Positions 41,228-52,932 of a stretch of DNA of 64,000 nucleotides are shown piece after piece. The DNA is from Bactericera cockerelli (lineage: Eukaryota; Arthropoda; Insecta; Hemiptera; Triozidae). Within the stretch, counting starts at the first letter, position 1. Each line of letters opens with the position of its first letter. The translations under genes were made by a program, and so were the position numbers. The notes below the pieces were generated by a model, which did not search any database, had not been told where the DNA came from, and was given only the letters and a program-made list of their open reading frames with translations. The stretch lies in NCBI GenBank assembly GCA_024516035.1, contig CM044964.1, positions 29,184,558 through 29,248,557 of the forward strand, in the 5' to 3' direction.

Positions 41228-42182
41228 GGGTGAATATTTCCAAACGTGGTTTTTTCAGGGCAATTTTTGTCCCATGCCAATTTTTTTAAAATAACTAGCT
41301 GAATGTGGGGAAATCAAGTACCTAGGATATTAATATTTAGGTATTTAGAGGGTGCACTTCTGAGAAATTATTTTTTCTCTATTTTTCCCTGTTTTTTAAA
41401 AAATAGAGATAATAGGTACAAAATAGCCAGAGGAAGGACTACCAGAGGAGAGACATTTTGACTATAACTCTAACTTTTAAGTGCAATATTAAAAGAAAAA
41501 TATTAATATTGTTTTCGAAATGGAGAAATAATCTGCAAATAAAATAGAAACATCTCATTATATTTTTTTAAAGTAAAATAAATCTTTTCTTTTTACTTGC
41601 CAGAGGAAAGACAAGCTCTTCTGTGACGCACTTACGCACAACCTTACTTCCTGAAAATCTTCAAACAACCAAAACATCGAACAAAACTAACGTGGAAATT
41701 AGAATCACAAGAGAGGTAGGAGACGTTTCCCCTCCTTTCATAGAGTGACGTTACTTTCCCCTCTTTTGAAAACGGCAATAAAGTGGCTTGCCAGAGGAAG
41801 GACAAAAAGTATGGGGACACACTTTAAAGTCAAAAATAGAAATAATTGAAATGGTAATTAATAAAATAAAATTCAATGTTAAGTAGTTGTCTTCTTGGCT
41901 TTTGAAAAAATTATATTTTAATTTAATTATTTAAAAAGGAATTGAGCTATTATAAATTTAAACAATCTAAAACAAGCTGGGGACAGGCCAGAGGACGGAC
42001 ATTTGCTGATATCATGTACTTATTTTTTTATATAAATAATAGTAAAAAAAATGTTTTATGTACTTTCAAGTTAAAGCTAATGTGTTCTCTTCATTTCACT
42101 AGTGGATTCCTTTATTTTTTCCTTACCGATTTGTTTTTATTCAATGGGGACATCAAAAAACCACGTTTGGAAATATTCACCC
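41228..42182. mobile_element. 955-bp TIR element with TTAT duplication
   Basis: The left end GGGTGAATATTTCCAAACGT and right end ACGTTTGGAAATATTCACCC are exact inverted repeats, extended by GGTTTTTT/AAAAAACC. Direct TTAT flanks lie at 41224-41227 and 42183-42186. The interior repeats CCAGAGGAnnGAC five times (41427, 41441, 41600, 41790, 41988). No transposase. The superfamily is uncertain; TA-type insertion with one mismatch is an alternative. Confidence 0.85.
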
Positions 42183-42186
42183 TTAT

Positions 42187-42655
42187 GTACTTTTAAATAC
42201 ATTTAGATATCACTACCTTCATTGGTTAAAACTTTTTGGATAGGAGCTCTGGAACTTGGCCCTTTTTTCGACGGTAGTTTTTTGGGGGACTGATTTTAGG
42301 AATAAATAAATTTTAAATTAAAAAAAAGATACCCAAATGACCTTGAAGAAAATGTTTATTTCAATGATTGTTTTAGAAATAAAAATACCTAAATAAAAAA
42401 AAACTTACTCGAATGACCTAGAAGTTAAGAAAATATTCATTTCAATGTTTGATTTAGATTTGTTTTAGAAAAAAAAAAGAATACTCAATTGACCTAGAAG
42501 TTAAAGAGACTTGGAAAAACTAGCTAGAAAATATATAAAAAAATCTAGTAGGTAAGTAATATCTATTTACCTAATGCAACAGATTAAACAAGTTCCTCAA
42601 TTTGTTACACCCAATTATATAAAATAAAAAATAAAATTATGTGGAAAAAATTGAA
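42187..42655. other. AT-rich spacer
   Basis: A diverged repeat of AATGACCT(A/T)GAAG and TTTATTTCAATG phrases occurs two to three times (about 42337-42510). No gene. Confidence 0.4.
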
Positions 42656-42663
42656 CTCCAAGC

Positions 42664-44786
42664 CAGTGGCGGCTCGTCGGGTGAAGACACTGAAGACATT
42701 TTCACCTAATTTTGAACAGTGAAAACACTACTCATAATCCCTTGAACATGGCACAATTGATCTAACTCAAAGAAGAAAAAAAAAAAAAAAAAAGAGTAAG
42801 CTTTGTGTAAAATAGATCATGAATTCATGTTACTTTCCAAGGAGAACACCAAATGTGAAGACAATTCGAAATTGTCTTCAGTTGTCCTTGAATCAACCAA
42901 TCAGAGTTGAGTATTTCCAAGTAGGTATCATGAAATATTAGGCAAGAACTATATCTATGTAATATGCTACTGAGGACAGTCTTCAGTTGTATTCAGTTTA
43001 CAATATCTACACGAACTCATACGAAATGTCACGAAGCCACATACCATGTGCGATGTCATGTGTTTTTGATATTAACATTGTTGCCAGTAGCATTATGCCA
43101 GACCTAGGAAACCAGTCAATGATTTAGCCTCCCATATCTAGCACAATCTTGTAATATTAAAAAACAAAATAAATAATAATAATAACGTAGGCGTTAGGAA
43201 AGCATTATTTTGTGTCAGGAATTTTGGATATTATTTCTCATTTTTTGGGTTCTAGTTTTGTACATAGTTCCTAAACGATAGCCGATACCAATAAATTTTA
43301 ACTATTTATGTATCTTGTCAACTATAGTCTTAAAAAGGACATATCGATTGAAGTCAAATCTCGGAAATAATTATTTAATGTAGGTACCGAAATTGAGCCA
43401 AATAAGATAATCTGGTATCTAGTTGTTCCAAGATGTTTTTAAATAGGGACAATGGTGGTCCTGTTTAAGATCCTGACTATGGAACCACTTTAAAAAAAAT
43501 CATGAATTTAGACGTGTTGAAATAAAATTCTCAAGAGAAAATTCTGTTCAGGCGGTGTAGTATTATTTTTTAAAATAAATAAATACGTCTTACATGATTT
43601 GAGGGATTTCTTTAAATTTAAAATATAGCTCTTGAAGTTTGTAGAAATTTAGCTATGAAATTAACTTGGCAACATTGTATCTCTTATCTTTAGAATGTAA
43701 ACAAAACTTGGTGCGCACTTTTTAAATTTTATTAGATTATTTTCAAATCTTTTCAACGGTAATCAAGTGACTTTTAATTGGTGTAACTAGTTAATAAAGT
43801 TATTTCCCAGTATTTGATACAGGATAGAAACATTATTCCTACCTGATCTGACCTGTGCTTTTCATAATAAGTTGAATATGAAGTAGCTATGTACTTCTTT
43901 CAGTGTCAGTAATAACATTATAATTATGCAGGTTGCAGGTAGCTAAGCACACAGCTTCCAGTGAAGTACTTAAAATTATGAGGCAATATCTGTGTTTTTC
44001 ATAAATAGTCATTTAAACATCAATGGTAACAGAAATTTAAGCTGATTTTATATATTTGTAGTAAGTATGTTTTCTTAGATTTATTTTGTAATCTGGTGGT
44101 GGATTTTCTTCCAGTTTTGGATTGTAATTTTTAGTCTTCAACTAACTTTCTTTCCTTCCCAGTTCTAACCCCTCTTTAAAATGTTGTACCTACCTATCTA
44201 CTGAGGTATAATCCTAATATTTTTATTTTAATTCCTTTTTACCAACTTTCAGTTAATATTTTTTATTACGATGAATAACTAATAACAATATTTCAAAGAA
44301 ACAATGAGATTCCCACAAAATCATGGGGTTCAAACATTAAAAGTAACCCCATTCAGATTAAGAAGTAATGAGGATAAGAAAGATATTATGATTACCTACT
44401 GGATGTCCAATTTCTCCAATTACTATAACCACCACTAAAAAAGTAAAGCAAATGCCTGTCCCACAGCCATACAGTTCAAGCCTGAATGGCTTATGAAAAA
44501 TGAATGGCTGTGTACCAGCTCAAGTGTTGACAAATTGTTCTGCTGGCCTTGTTTATTTATTAAGTACCAAGTTAGTGTTCTCCAAAAAAAGTACCTATAA
44601 AAACTTATATGATGCAAAACTGGTATGAGAGAAAACCATGCTCTGCAGGGAAACAGCCATAACTTACAATGGGCTGTGTTTATGAGACCATAAGAACTAA
44701 GATCTGATAAATTAATAATTTTATTTTTTCAATACTTCTGGGTATAATTTGTCTTCACCTAGTCTTGAAGTCAGGAGCCGCCACTG
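42664..44786 (+). mobile_element. hAT element copy 2
   Basis: A 2,123-bp copy with ends CAGTGGCGGCTCGTC and GGAGCCGCCACTG. An exact 8-bp TSD CTCCAAGC lies at 42656-42663 and 44787-44794. It is colinear with copy 1 except for the missing TA element and small indels. Non-autonomous. Confidence 0.95.
44304..44638 (+). pseudogene. hAT transposase N-terminal relic, copy 2
   Basis: Counterpart of 37782-38098. The DKLFCWPCL stretch is retained, but insertions (CCTA near 44396 and TTAG near 44571) add further frameshifts. It is not translatable as a unit. Confidence 0.65.
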
Positions 44787-44794
44787 CTCCAAGC

Positions 44795-46243
44795 ATATAA
44801 TTTTTTATACATAAAATAATTTTGAATTTTATGTGAAAAAAAAAAAATTGAATTCCAAGAGTCTAAACATATTATGTTCGAACAGTATCTACATTACCTA
44901 AACCTACACCACTGCAATGCCATTTAAAAAAATATATATGAAAATAAAATATATAAATAAAAAAAAACATCTCAAACTCATACCTACCAAAGCACCTGAA
45001 ACAAGTACCTACTTGCAAGAAATACATAGTTACCTTTTCAATGCTCTCCTATCTCTAAATAACTAGACATTACATTAACGACTTTGTAGTTAAAATTATA
45101 TCTCATAGCGTGAGACTGCGATAAAGAAGAAAAAAAATATCACTCAATTATATCTCACGATAGCCATAAAAAAACATACTTTTTTTAAACACGAACACTC
45201 ACTGCTTTGATTTTTTTTCTTCACAAACTTAAACTTCTTTCCACCAATGAGAGAGCTCGTTCGCTTGAATATGGATACCCTCCAAGTCTTCACCATTGGT
45301 GGACGGGATATCATTTTGTAACCGCCCAAAAAACGTTTTGTTGTTGCGTTTAATTTTTCTTGTTATTGCTACCATTGTTACTTCGCTCTAGCATAAAGAA
45401 ATCTTTCAACTATCGTTTTTTTTTTGTTAATCTGTCCACTTAAAAATCATTTTCATTATTTGTGTCTAATTTTTCGGGTGAGATCTTCTTCTTGAATTGT
45501 GTTTTTGTGGTTTTTAATATTGTTGAATAATTTTTTTTTCTCGTTCGAAGTGTTGCATAATATTTTTTTTTAAATTAGAAGGTGTTGTTTATTTAAAAAA
45601 TAATAAAAAATTATTTATACATAATTTTGTGCCCTATTTTAATTAAATTAAATAAAATTAAATTCTTCTGGAAATTTTGTAAACAACGCACATAACTTTA
45701 TTTGTACAACAAATTAATTTAAAAACGGCGTATATATACTTGTGTCAACAATAAATACAAATAATCAATCAACAATAAATACAAATAAATAATAAATATT
45801 TTCGCGAATTTCGGTGACTTTCTGTACTTCGATGGCATAATTATTAATCAACCTTGAGTAATTGTGTTTTTTTGTTGCTTCAAGTGACTTTTCATATATT
45901 TTAGTGTGAAAGTTTATAGTTAATTGGTTTCAAATTTTGGTTGTTTAAAAATAATTTTCACCAAATCTGGAGTTCGGAATAGATTCCACTTTTAGAATAC
46001 CTTGACCATTGGCAAATTTTCTATACAAAAGGTAATATTATCTCTACAATTTGTTAATAAAAGTATCTATAGGTTTATGAAATATATCTTAAACTTAGGA
46101 GTGAAGTACACCTTTTTATCACTCTTTGCACCAAATTAAAGATAATTATTTATATACTTTGCAGACAGCATAATTATTATGTAAATTTGGGGAAACCCGT
46201 TAATTTATAAAATAAATAAATGATTAGCAATATGTATTTTTCT
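44795..46243. other. Long AT-rich spacer
   Basis: About 1.45 kb, strongly AT-rich. A 61-aa minus-strand frame (45144-45329) has no recognised domain. Tandem AACAATAAATACAAATAA repeats lie near 45746-45795. I see no gene or classified element. Confidence 0.4.
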
Positions 46244-46512
46244 GTGGGTTTAACGTCGCTTTCAATTGCATGCTGGCCAACCGACCTCAGCAGCTTGATC
46301 GATAAGGCGGCGTACTTATAACCTGGAGGTCGGTGGTTCAAGTCCCGGTTTCAGCGTATATAGATTTAACAAAGCGAGTATGAGTTGTTGTGAATGTTGT
46401 GACATCACAAAAGTGATTCACACAAATAAGATAACTTTTAACTGCATGGTCAAATCACGACGGGGGTGTTACCCTCCATTCGCAGGAAACTCACAAACCT
46501 GATACCCTGATG
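46244..46512 (-). repeat. SINE family SnF body split by SnB
   Basis: SnF pieces at 46244-46276 (GGGTTTAACGTCGCTTTCAA) and 46438-46512 (CTGCATGGTCAAATCACGAC, CCATTCGCAGGAAACTCAC) flank an SnB insertion. Confidence 0.85.
46279..46437 (+). repeat. SINE family SnB, full length
   Basis: ACCGACCTCAGCAGCTTGAT, GGTGGTTCAAGTCCCGG, AAAGTGATTCACACAAATAA. Inserted into SnF, with an imperfect ATTGCATG/ACTGCATG duplication. Confidence 0.88.
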
Positions 46513-46974
46513 GCTGTTGCATTTGTTGTTTTGGCTCAATATCTGCAGTAATCAGTTTCCGTATAGGGATGACTTAAGTTCTAACCATAATACGAGTATT
46601 AAAACATAAATATATTTATTCAATATATGTTACTATAAAATAAATATTTGGTTGAATGCATCAATGGGGGGAATGGTTCCTTCCACACATGCATGCAGCA
46701 TTGCCCCTCTGTACAGCCATCGAAATCCTTTGGTTCAAATACTCTTTGGCCCTGATGTCTCCAGATGTTTCAATCAGTTTATTTCCAAAATGGTCAACAA
46801 ACTCCTTCATTTCTCTGCAGAAGGGGCCATACGTTTCTAAGGCAAGCCCTAAGAATATGAAATCAGATGATATTTCACTGTATTAAAAGAACTTGCAAAG
46901 ATTTAAAATCCTATATCTTTCTTAAATAAATAAATATCCTTATTGTATTATTTATACTATTCGACAAGAACTGA
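46513..46974. other. Spacer, nothing supported
   Basis: Two overlapping short open frames (46652-46886) have no recognised domain. 46690-46722 faintly resembles repeat X (GCATTGCCCCTCTGTACAGC). Confidence 0.35.
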
Positions 46975-47106
46975 TGAGTCCCAAGACGTATTATTATATG
47001 GTCTAAATCCCAAGAGAGAGTTATCCTTGTCATGTCCCGGCAGAGTTTTGAACCCGCGACCTCTGGATTCACTGAGTGCCGCCTTTACCACTGAGTTACC
47101 GGGACA
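46975..47106 (-). repeat. SINE family SnE, 5' part
   Basis: TCATGTCCCGGCAGAG, GAACCCGCGACC, CCTTTACCACTGAGTTACCG. The ATT tail end is missing. Confidence 0.85.
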
Positions 47107-47545
47107 GACCAATACAAATATTTAAAATCCAATCTTTGGTAAATGAATAACTAACTGTGTTTTTTTGTGTAATTAATAAATCAAAATTGAAATGAGTAGC
47201 GCAGAATTATAGGACTTTTTTTCTTTTCTTAAAAATAATAATTTTTTATGGATAAAACATTTCACATCACAGATTATAAATTTCTTTATTATTCTTATTA
47301 TGTAAATTATGTAAAACGGGATATAATTATGTACACACAAATAATGATGAAAATTAAAATACAAAATTGAGAATAATATAAACGAGAAAAAGATAAACAA
47401 CATTATACAGAAAATATATACAGATGTCCTAACTAAAGGGCGGGGTTATAACCTATGGCAGCTCTTCCACCCAACTCTTTGGCAATCTTGAAAATCACGG
47501 GATGTGGGAATGAGCCTTCAATACTTGTAGCGTTCCGGTTTTTGA
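47107..47545. other. AT-rich spacer with SnC and LINE-tail scraps
   Basis: 47160-47215 resembles the inverse of an SnC 3' end (GAGTAGCGCAGAATTATAGG). 47430-47530 is the inverse of a LINE-like tail (AACTAAAGGGCGGGGTTATA, GCAGCTCTTCCACCCAAC). Confidence 0.45.
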
Positions 47546-47548
47546 GAT

Positions 47549-47770
47549 AATAATAATAATAATATCGCCTTATTTATACTGCCCGATTAAGACTATTAAA
47601 GTCCCATTATTCCAGCAGAGATACTTTGAAATAGAAAGGATTTGGCTTTTCTATCTCCAGCTTTCTCAATGAACTGTGTACCTACGTCAATAAGATCCTT
47701 CCTTAAATATCCTAATACTCGTATATCATTTATGACCATAATTCCGCTACTGGTCGCTGCTTACATTAAT
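47549..47770 (-). repeat. SnE tail and SnC tail fragments
   Basis: 47549-47619 is the SnE 3' end (ATATCGCCTTATTTATACTG). 47702-47769 is an SnC 3' fragment (CATAATTCCGCTACTGGTCG). Both are minus strand. Confidence 0.75.
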
Positions 47771-47939
47771 ATAACCCCGCTCTTTAGTTAGCACATCTGT
47801 GTAATATTGCATTCATATAACTTTTTTTTCTTGTTCTTTGGGATTATTATCCATTTTGTAATTTATTATTTGACATTAATTAAAAAAAGTTATGATATGT
47901 GTGTGTGAATCTTTTCTGTTTATACTGATACTGATATAC

Positions 47940-48053
47940 TGAATCACTATCGTGTTATCACAATTATTACTCAAACTAGCTTTTACTAAATATACGCTGA
48001 ATTCTCCAGGTTACAAGTTCGCCGCCTTATCGATCAAGCTACTGAGGTCGGTA
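47940..48053 (-). repeat. SINE family SnB, internally deleted
   Basis: Tail TCACTATCGTGTTATCACAA at the left and head CAAGCTACTGAGGTCGGTAA at the right. The B-box region is lost. Confidence 0.82.
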
Positions 48054-48123
48054 ATTGACATTATTTGTTTGTATATGGCCTTCTAATAAAGTATTCAATA
48101 ATAATATTATATTAAAATAGCGT

Positions 48124-48311
48124 ATGAGTGGACCTTGGAACATCCAAAGTACAGAGCCGGAAAATCCCACCCAGTGCATGAATTTTTCCTCATTAATTTC
48201 AGTTAATGACCACATAAAACTCTGAGGGTTAAAATCTGAGGTGGTAGAAAATGCTTTGAGCATTAACCTCGCCTGGTGGTTACCTTCCACTAAAGAGTGT
48301 TATTTTTATTA
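48124..48311 (+). repeat. SnC scrap fused to SnD
   Basis: 48124-48166 is a minus-strand SnC fragment (GAACATCCAAAGTACAGAGC). 48167-48311 is plus-strand SnD from CACCCAGTGCATGAATTTTT to the tail. Confidence 0.8.
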
Positions 48312-48948
48312 TGATAATTAAGAATCTTGAAATTTTTAACACGCATTGGTGCGGAGCTCGAAATTTGACACAAATTACAAAAAGACCAAAAGACTAAGGG
48401 ATTTACAAAATATTCAGTCAACTTTAGTTATCGAACTCAGAACTTTCCATGTGAAAAGCAAGCGGTGTATTTATTTATTTTATTTTATGTATTTTTTTTT
48501 TTTTTTTTTGACAATAATCGTCTTGACAAATAATTATGAACCTGACTATCCGTGTTCTTATTTTTTTTTAGAGGATGTGCTAAAATTACTTTTTTGATAC
48601 TGAGGGCCGTATTAACTATTATGTAACAGGATTAGTAAATCTAAGTCAACCCTTGGATTTTATCAGCTAACCGATAGGTTTTCTAAAATAAGATCTTCCG
48701 CCACCAAGGCTGGTCACAGCTCCGTTACGCCACAGAACTAAAATACAGCTACAAAGCCCGGCTTAGATATGACCTCTACTACAGTTATTGTCAAGGTGAA
48801 AGTTAAGGGATAGTGTCCACTAAGATTAACTAATCCTGTTTCATAATTGGGGCCTACACGATACTCTAGAATGTTTCAGTGCGGAGAAACAGAGATGAGA
48901 GTGAGTGATTGACTTTAGCATAAGTATAGGATTCGCCATACTGTAACG
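48312..48948. other. Spacer, nothing supported
   Basis: AT-rich with a poly(T) run near 48490-48509. TTAAGGGATAGTGTCCACT (about 48807) recurs from 2407, so part is an unclassified repeat. Confidence 0.35.
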
Positions 48949-49157
48949 CTTGTGGTCTGTGTTGTTGCTTGCTCATCCCGTAGTATGCCTCAACTCTGAG
49001 GGGCGAGAAGAGACACAATACCTAAATGGGAAATATTATGTCACTTCTCGCCCATCAGAGGGGAGACATACTACGGGATGGGCAAGCTACAGCACAGACC
49101 ACAAGCGTCTATACAGTAGCTCCTGTTTCATGACTACAAAAAAAGGCTGTGCAACGG
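48949..49157. repeat. Head-to-head inverted SnA fragments
   Basis: 48949-49019 is minus-strand SnA (GCTTGTGGTCTGTGTTG, CATCCCGTAGTATGCC). It abuts plus-strand SnA at 49020-49157 (CCTAAATGGGAAATATTATG, ACTACGGGATGGGCAAGC), giving an imperfect palindrome. Confidence 0.85.
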
Positions 49158-49552
49158 ATGTCAAATAAAATCCGGATTTTTTGTTTTTATAATATTCAAT
49201 TACCTATAATAGTTTAATAAGGAAATTGAATTATGTAATTATCTATTAAATAATACTTATTATACAATTATACATCTTAGTAATGTTAAGGTTTAGGCCA
49301 AAGCCAAACCACAGAGTATACTAAAAAATGAAGGCCAAACCACGAATTTCTTGTGGATCATCCGCGATTATAGTTTATGAACAATTTAGTGTCTTTGACA
49401 TTGCTGACGAGTTCTTAACTTGGCAGAAATTCGAGGAAGCTTTGCATGTGTCACTATGCCTTTCCTTATCCTGTACTCGTCTAAAATTTGACCTACTCAT
49501 TTTACTTCCGATTTCAAATTCAAATTTCTCATATTAAAAATCGGAATTCCTT
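49158..49552. other. Spacer with a 69-aa open frame
   Basis: A plus-strand frame at 49328-49537 contains KPRISCGSSAIIVYEQF and DEFLTWQKFEEALHV. The second part resembles short N-terminal segments of transposase-derived ZSWIM/FAR1-like proteins, but this is weak. No splice context is certain. Confidence 0.25.
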
Positions 49553-49637
49553 TTAACTGCATATATATGAAAATGAGGTTTTATCCTCTATTCGCTGGAA
49601 ACTCACAAACCAGCTACTCAAAATAACCTCGTCCTAG
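49553..49637 (-). repeat. SINE family SnF, body fragment
   Basis: TTCGCTGGAAACTCACAAAC and CAGCTACTCAAAATAACCTC. Confidence 0.75.
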
Positions 49638-49816
49638 TGTTCTCTGGTGTCCAAAATAACTTTGTGATGCGGATTTTTGTTAATTTTCACTGTGTAAGTT
49701 TCACTGTGTAAGAGACTATTTGGGTAAAAAACGGTGTTTCCCTGAGTTCATAAAATGAAATAAATACTAACTTAAAGTTAATATCTGAATATTTTTTTTT
49801 TAATATCTGAATAATA

Positions 49817-49968
49817 GCCACTTTGGTGTGACAGTTGTGACTACTGTCCGTAGTCCAGAGATCCTGAGTTCAATCCCTGGCTGGAGCAGACTTTCCGAAC
49901 AGAAAATTCTCTTCCCTCCGAATGCGTGAGGCTGGCATTTCCGGCACTACCCAGGCTGGGTGAAGAGG
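49817..49968 (+). repeat. SINE family SnG, 5' half
   Basis: A degraded head with GTGTGACAGTTGTGACTACT, a B-box-like GAGTTCAATCCCTG, GTGAGGCTGGCATTTCCGGC and CCAGGCTGGGTGAAG. It then enters a purine tract. Confidence 0.82.
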
Positions 49969-50333
49969 TAGAGAAAAAAATAAGAGGAAGTAAAAGAAAA
50001 AAAAAAGAAGAAAACGAGAGGGACAGAAAAAGGACAAGAAGAAAATGAAGAGAAAAGGAGCAAGAAAAATAAGAGAGAGAGAAAAAAAAAAAAATATGAA
50101 GAAGAGAAAGAGAAAAAAATTCAAGATGAGTGAGGGAAAAAGTTTTAATGTCCTTTAAGATTGATGAAACAAGAAATAATTTTGACGTTTCCTTGAGAGG
50201 GAGAGAAGGAGAGAGAGAGGGAGAGAAGGAGAGAGAGAAGGAGAGAGAGAGAGAAGGAGAGAGAGAGGGAGAGAGAGAGAGAAGGAGAGAAGGAGAGAGA
50301 GAGAGATAGAGAGGAGAGAGAGAGAGGAGAGAG

Positions 50334-50391
<58 letters not shown>

Positions 50392-50418
50392 GGGATAGAG
50401 GAGATAGATAGAGAGAGG

Positions 50419-50451
<33 letters not shown>

Positions 50452-50460
50452 ATAAGGAGA
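49969..50460. repeat. A/G-rich then (GA)n microsatellite
   Basis: A-rich purine sequence at 49969-50120 and dense GA/GGA repeats at 50195-50455. The associated Ser/Leu frames are artefacts. Confidence 0.93.
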
Positions 50461-50675
50461 CTACCTCCCGTAGGAATGAAGACGATACGCAAAGATTTTC
50501 CCCGAAGGAAAAGTTATGGGGGTATCATGGCAGCTCCCTGGTACAGATTATGGGAGTTGTGATGGAGAATGATGTATGTGGTAGGTGGGGGTGGGGCTGT
50601 TCAATATTCAGATATTATTTATTACATCCTATTATTAACTGGTAGGACCTGTAATAATATAAAAAGTAATTATGG

Positions 50676-50965
50676 TCACTGGTATAGTCAAGTGGTTAAC
50701 GCGCTAGTCTGGTAATGCAGGTAGCGTAGGGATCCGTTCGTTCGAATCCCACCCAGTGCATGAATTTTTCTTCATTAATTTGAGAAGTTAGGATGGAGGT
50801 TTTACCTTCCATTCACAAAAAAAATGCTCAGTATATTTAGCATCGTGAGCTCCAGTGATTGTGACATTACGAAAGTGATAAACACAAATATGATAACTTT
50901 TTTAGCTGGTTTGTTTGTTCAGCGAATGGAGGGTAAAACCCCCGTCGTGGTTTGACAATTTGACA
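50676..50965 (+). repeat. SnD 5' part followed by SnB and SnF tails
   Basis: 50676-50786 is an SnD head and B box (GTTCGTTCGAATCCCACCC). 50860-50902 is an SnB tail. 50903-50965 is an SnF body end (CAGCGAATGGAGGGTAAAAC). Confidence 0.8.
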
Positions 50966-51606
50966 AGATAGTGTAAATCCAAGTGAATCCAATAGTCCTG
51001 CCCTCATACCTCCTCCAAAAAAATCTTATCCTCCATGCAGCCTCCATATTTTCATTTCTTTTTAATATTTTTTCTCTTCTTTATCTCCTTCTAATGCATC
51101 ATTTTTCTTCTCTTCTGTCTCTTTTTCTCCTTCATCCAATCCTCATTATTGTTCATCATTTACCCCCCCCCCCCTCATATACACCCCCCCACGCATCAAC
51201 CCCGCCGCCAGAATGTCCCCTCTAAAACATATTCTCCTGATGGGAGAACAAATTTTCCGAAACTTGTTTTTGTTAACTTTAATTTTCTCCCTAATATCCC
51301 TAAGTGAACATTTCTTTTTCTACCTTCTTGTGATGCTTGCAAGTTTTATTATTTATTGAGTTTAGCACAATCACCACCCCGCTCTTCTTCCGAGCTTCGA
51401 TATTTTTTATCCATCTTGAGAAAATGTGTGATTATTTTTCCCTTGTAAAGTATAATGTTGTACCTATATATTTTTTTTTTTTTTTTAATGGAGATGAATA
51501 AGGGATACCTTCTACCTAAGATTGATTATGCTGTATAAAAGAAAAGAATAGCGATTATATGATTGGTTGGGAATGATTGACAACAATCTGGACTCTTTTT
51601 TTAAGG
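50966..51606. other. Pyrimidine-rich then AT-rich spacer
   Basis: C- and T-rich to about 51200 (C-runs near 51165 and 51186), then AT-rich with T-runs at 51469-51486. No supported gene. Confidence 0.35.
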
Positions 51607-51745
51607 TGTTTTTTTTTAATTGGGTTTAACGTCGCTTTCAACTGATGGTCATATCACGACGGGTGATGTGTTACCCTCCATTCATAGGAAATTAATGTCA
51701 CCCAGCTACCCAAATTAACGTCACCCAGCCTAGGTTTTGCCGGAA
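51607..51745 (-). repeat. SINE family SnF/SnG-like body
   Basis: GGGTTTAACGTCGCTTTCAA, GGTCATATCACGACGGG, CCAGCTACCCAAATTAACG. It has the SnF 3' end but an SnG-like CCACCCAGCC area. Confidence 0.75.
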
Positions 51746-51905
51746 TACAGCGGTTTTGTAAAGAAATATTCACGGTGATATCTAAGGTAATTCCACTAGA
51801 AAAAGTTCAAGGGTGTTATCAATTACTTATAACAGGGTGATTAATTTCTGACTAGTGCTAATCAACTGATTAGTACTACTCGCGTGTTTATTGATGACCT
51901 TTCAA

Positions 51906-52195
51906 TCAATAGCTGAGTGGTTAAGCACTCGCTTACCATGCGATAGGTCCTAGGTTCGAACCCCCGCCCCGACCAAAATTTGTATTCTTAATTTGGTTAC
52001 AATTGTTTGTAAGGGATACCCTCCGGTGCGCTCGTGCTGACCCAGCACTCAAAGGGAAGTATTGTGTCACTTCTCACCCAGCAGAGGGGAGGCATACTAC
52101 GGGATGGGCAAGCTACAACACAGACCACAAGCGTCTACAGTAGCTCCTGTTTCATGGCTATGATATAAAAAAGGCTGTGAAACACTCATCTTTTT
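51906..52195 (+). repeat. SINE family SnA, full length
   Basis: Head TAGCTGAGTGGTTAAGCACT, B box AGGTTCGAACCCCC, full body, tail GATATAAAAAAGGCTGTGAA and ACACTCATC. Confidence 0.92.
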
Positions 52196-52212
52196 TTTTT
52201 TTTTTTTTTTTT

Positions 52213-52219
<7 letters not shown>

Positions 52220-52245
<26 letters not shown>

Positions 52246-52491
52246 GTGGGTTTAACGTCGCTTTCAACTGCCATGGTCATATCACGACGGGGGTTTTACC
52301 CTCCATTCGCAGGAAACTCACAAACCTGCTACTCACATTGACCTCACCCAGCCTGAGTGGGGCCGGGAAAAGCCAGCGTCACGAGAATTAGAATTTGAAT
52401 GGTCACCCATCCAAGTCTTAACCTCGCTGGATGTCGCTTAACTTCGGTGTTCTGAAGGGAACCGGTGTATTCAACATGCCATCGACGCTGG
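52220..52491 (-). repeat. SINE family SnF, full length with TSD
   Basis: Poly(A) as T at 52220-52245, body, 5S-like head, and 5' end GCCAGCGTCGATGGC at 52491. TTTTAAACTTTT occurs on both sides (about 52207 and 52492). It lies 440 bases upstream of the homeobox-type exon. Confidence 0.92.
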
Positions 52492-52932
52492 CTTTTAAAC
52501 TTTTGGATGTAAGATGTAACCCATGGAAAAGTTAGCCATTGATGAAAATTAAGTGTTGATTATAAAAAATCAATTGATTTTTGTGATATTTGACAGACGC
52601 AGCTTAAAAGAGTTTTCACCAAACTGAACTGATTGAATAAAATGCTTTTTGGTTTCAGATTACTTTCAATGATCTTCACTTCAACATACCCTCTGATAGT
52701 GCTCACTATTGACCTCTTTTAAATTACTAAAGAGGACAACTCAATTTACATCTAAAAAAAATGAACTACCACTAAGTTCGTTACATTTAAAAAATACCAT
52801 AATAATACGCCACTAAAAGGGAAATAAAGATATCTACTCAATTTTTCACCAATTAAAATAAAATGAACCAGAGATAAGTTTGTTGGAACAGTTCAAAAAA
52901 AATCATCCTAATAAATCAGTCAACAAATAACT
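52492..52932 (+). promoter_or_regulatory. Candidate 5' flank/leader of the homeobox-type exon
   Basis: A stop in the exon's frame at 52912-52914 makes 52933 the first usable ATG of that frame. TCAGTC at 52916-52921 matches the arthropod initiator consensus, but it sits only 12-17 bases before the ATG, so transcription may well begin elsewhere or in an upstream exon. The rest is AT-rich with no clear TATA box. Confidence 0.25.

Noticed and set aside
45144..45329. 61-aa minus-strand frame in AT-rich spacer
   Set aside because: Composition follows the local base bias and no family is recognised.
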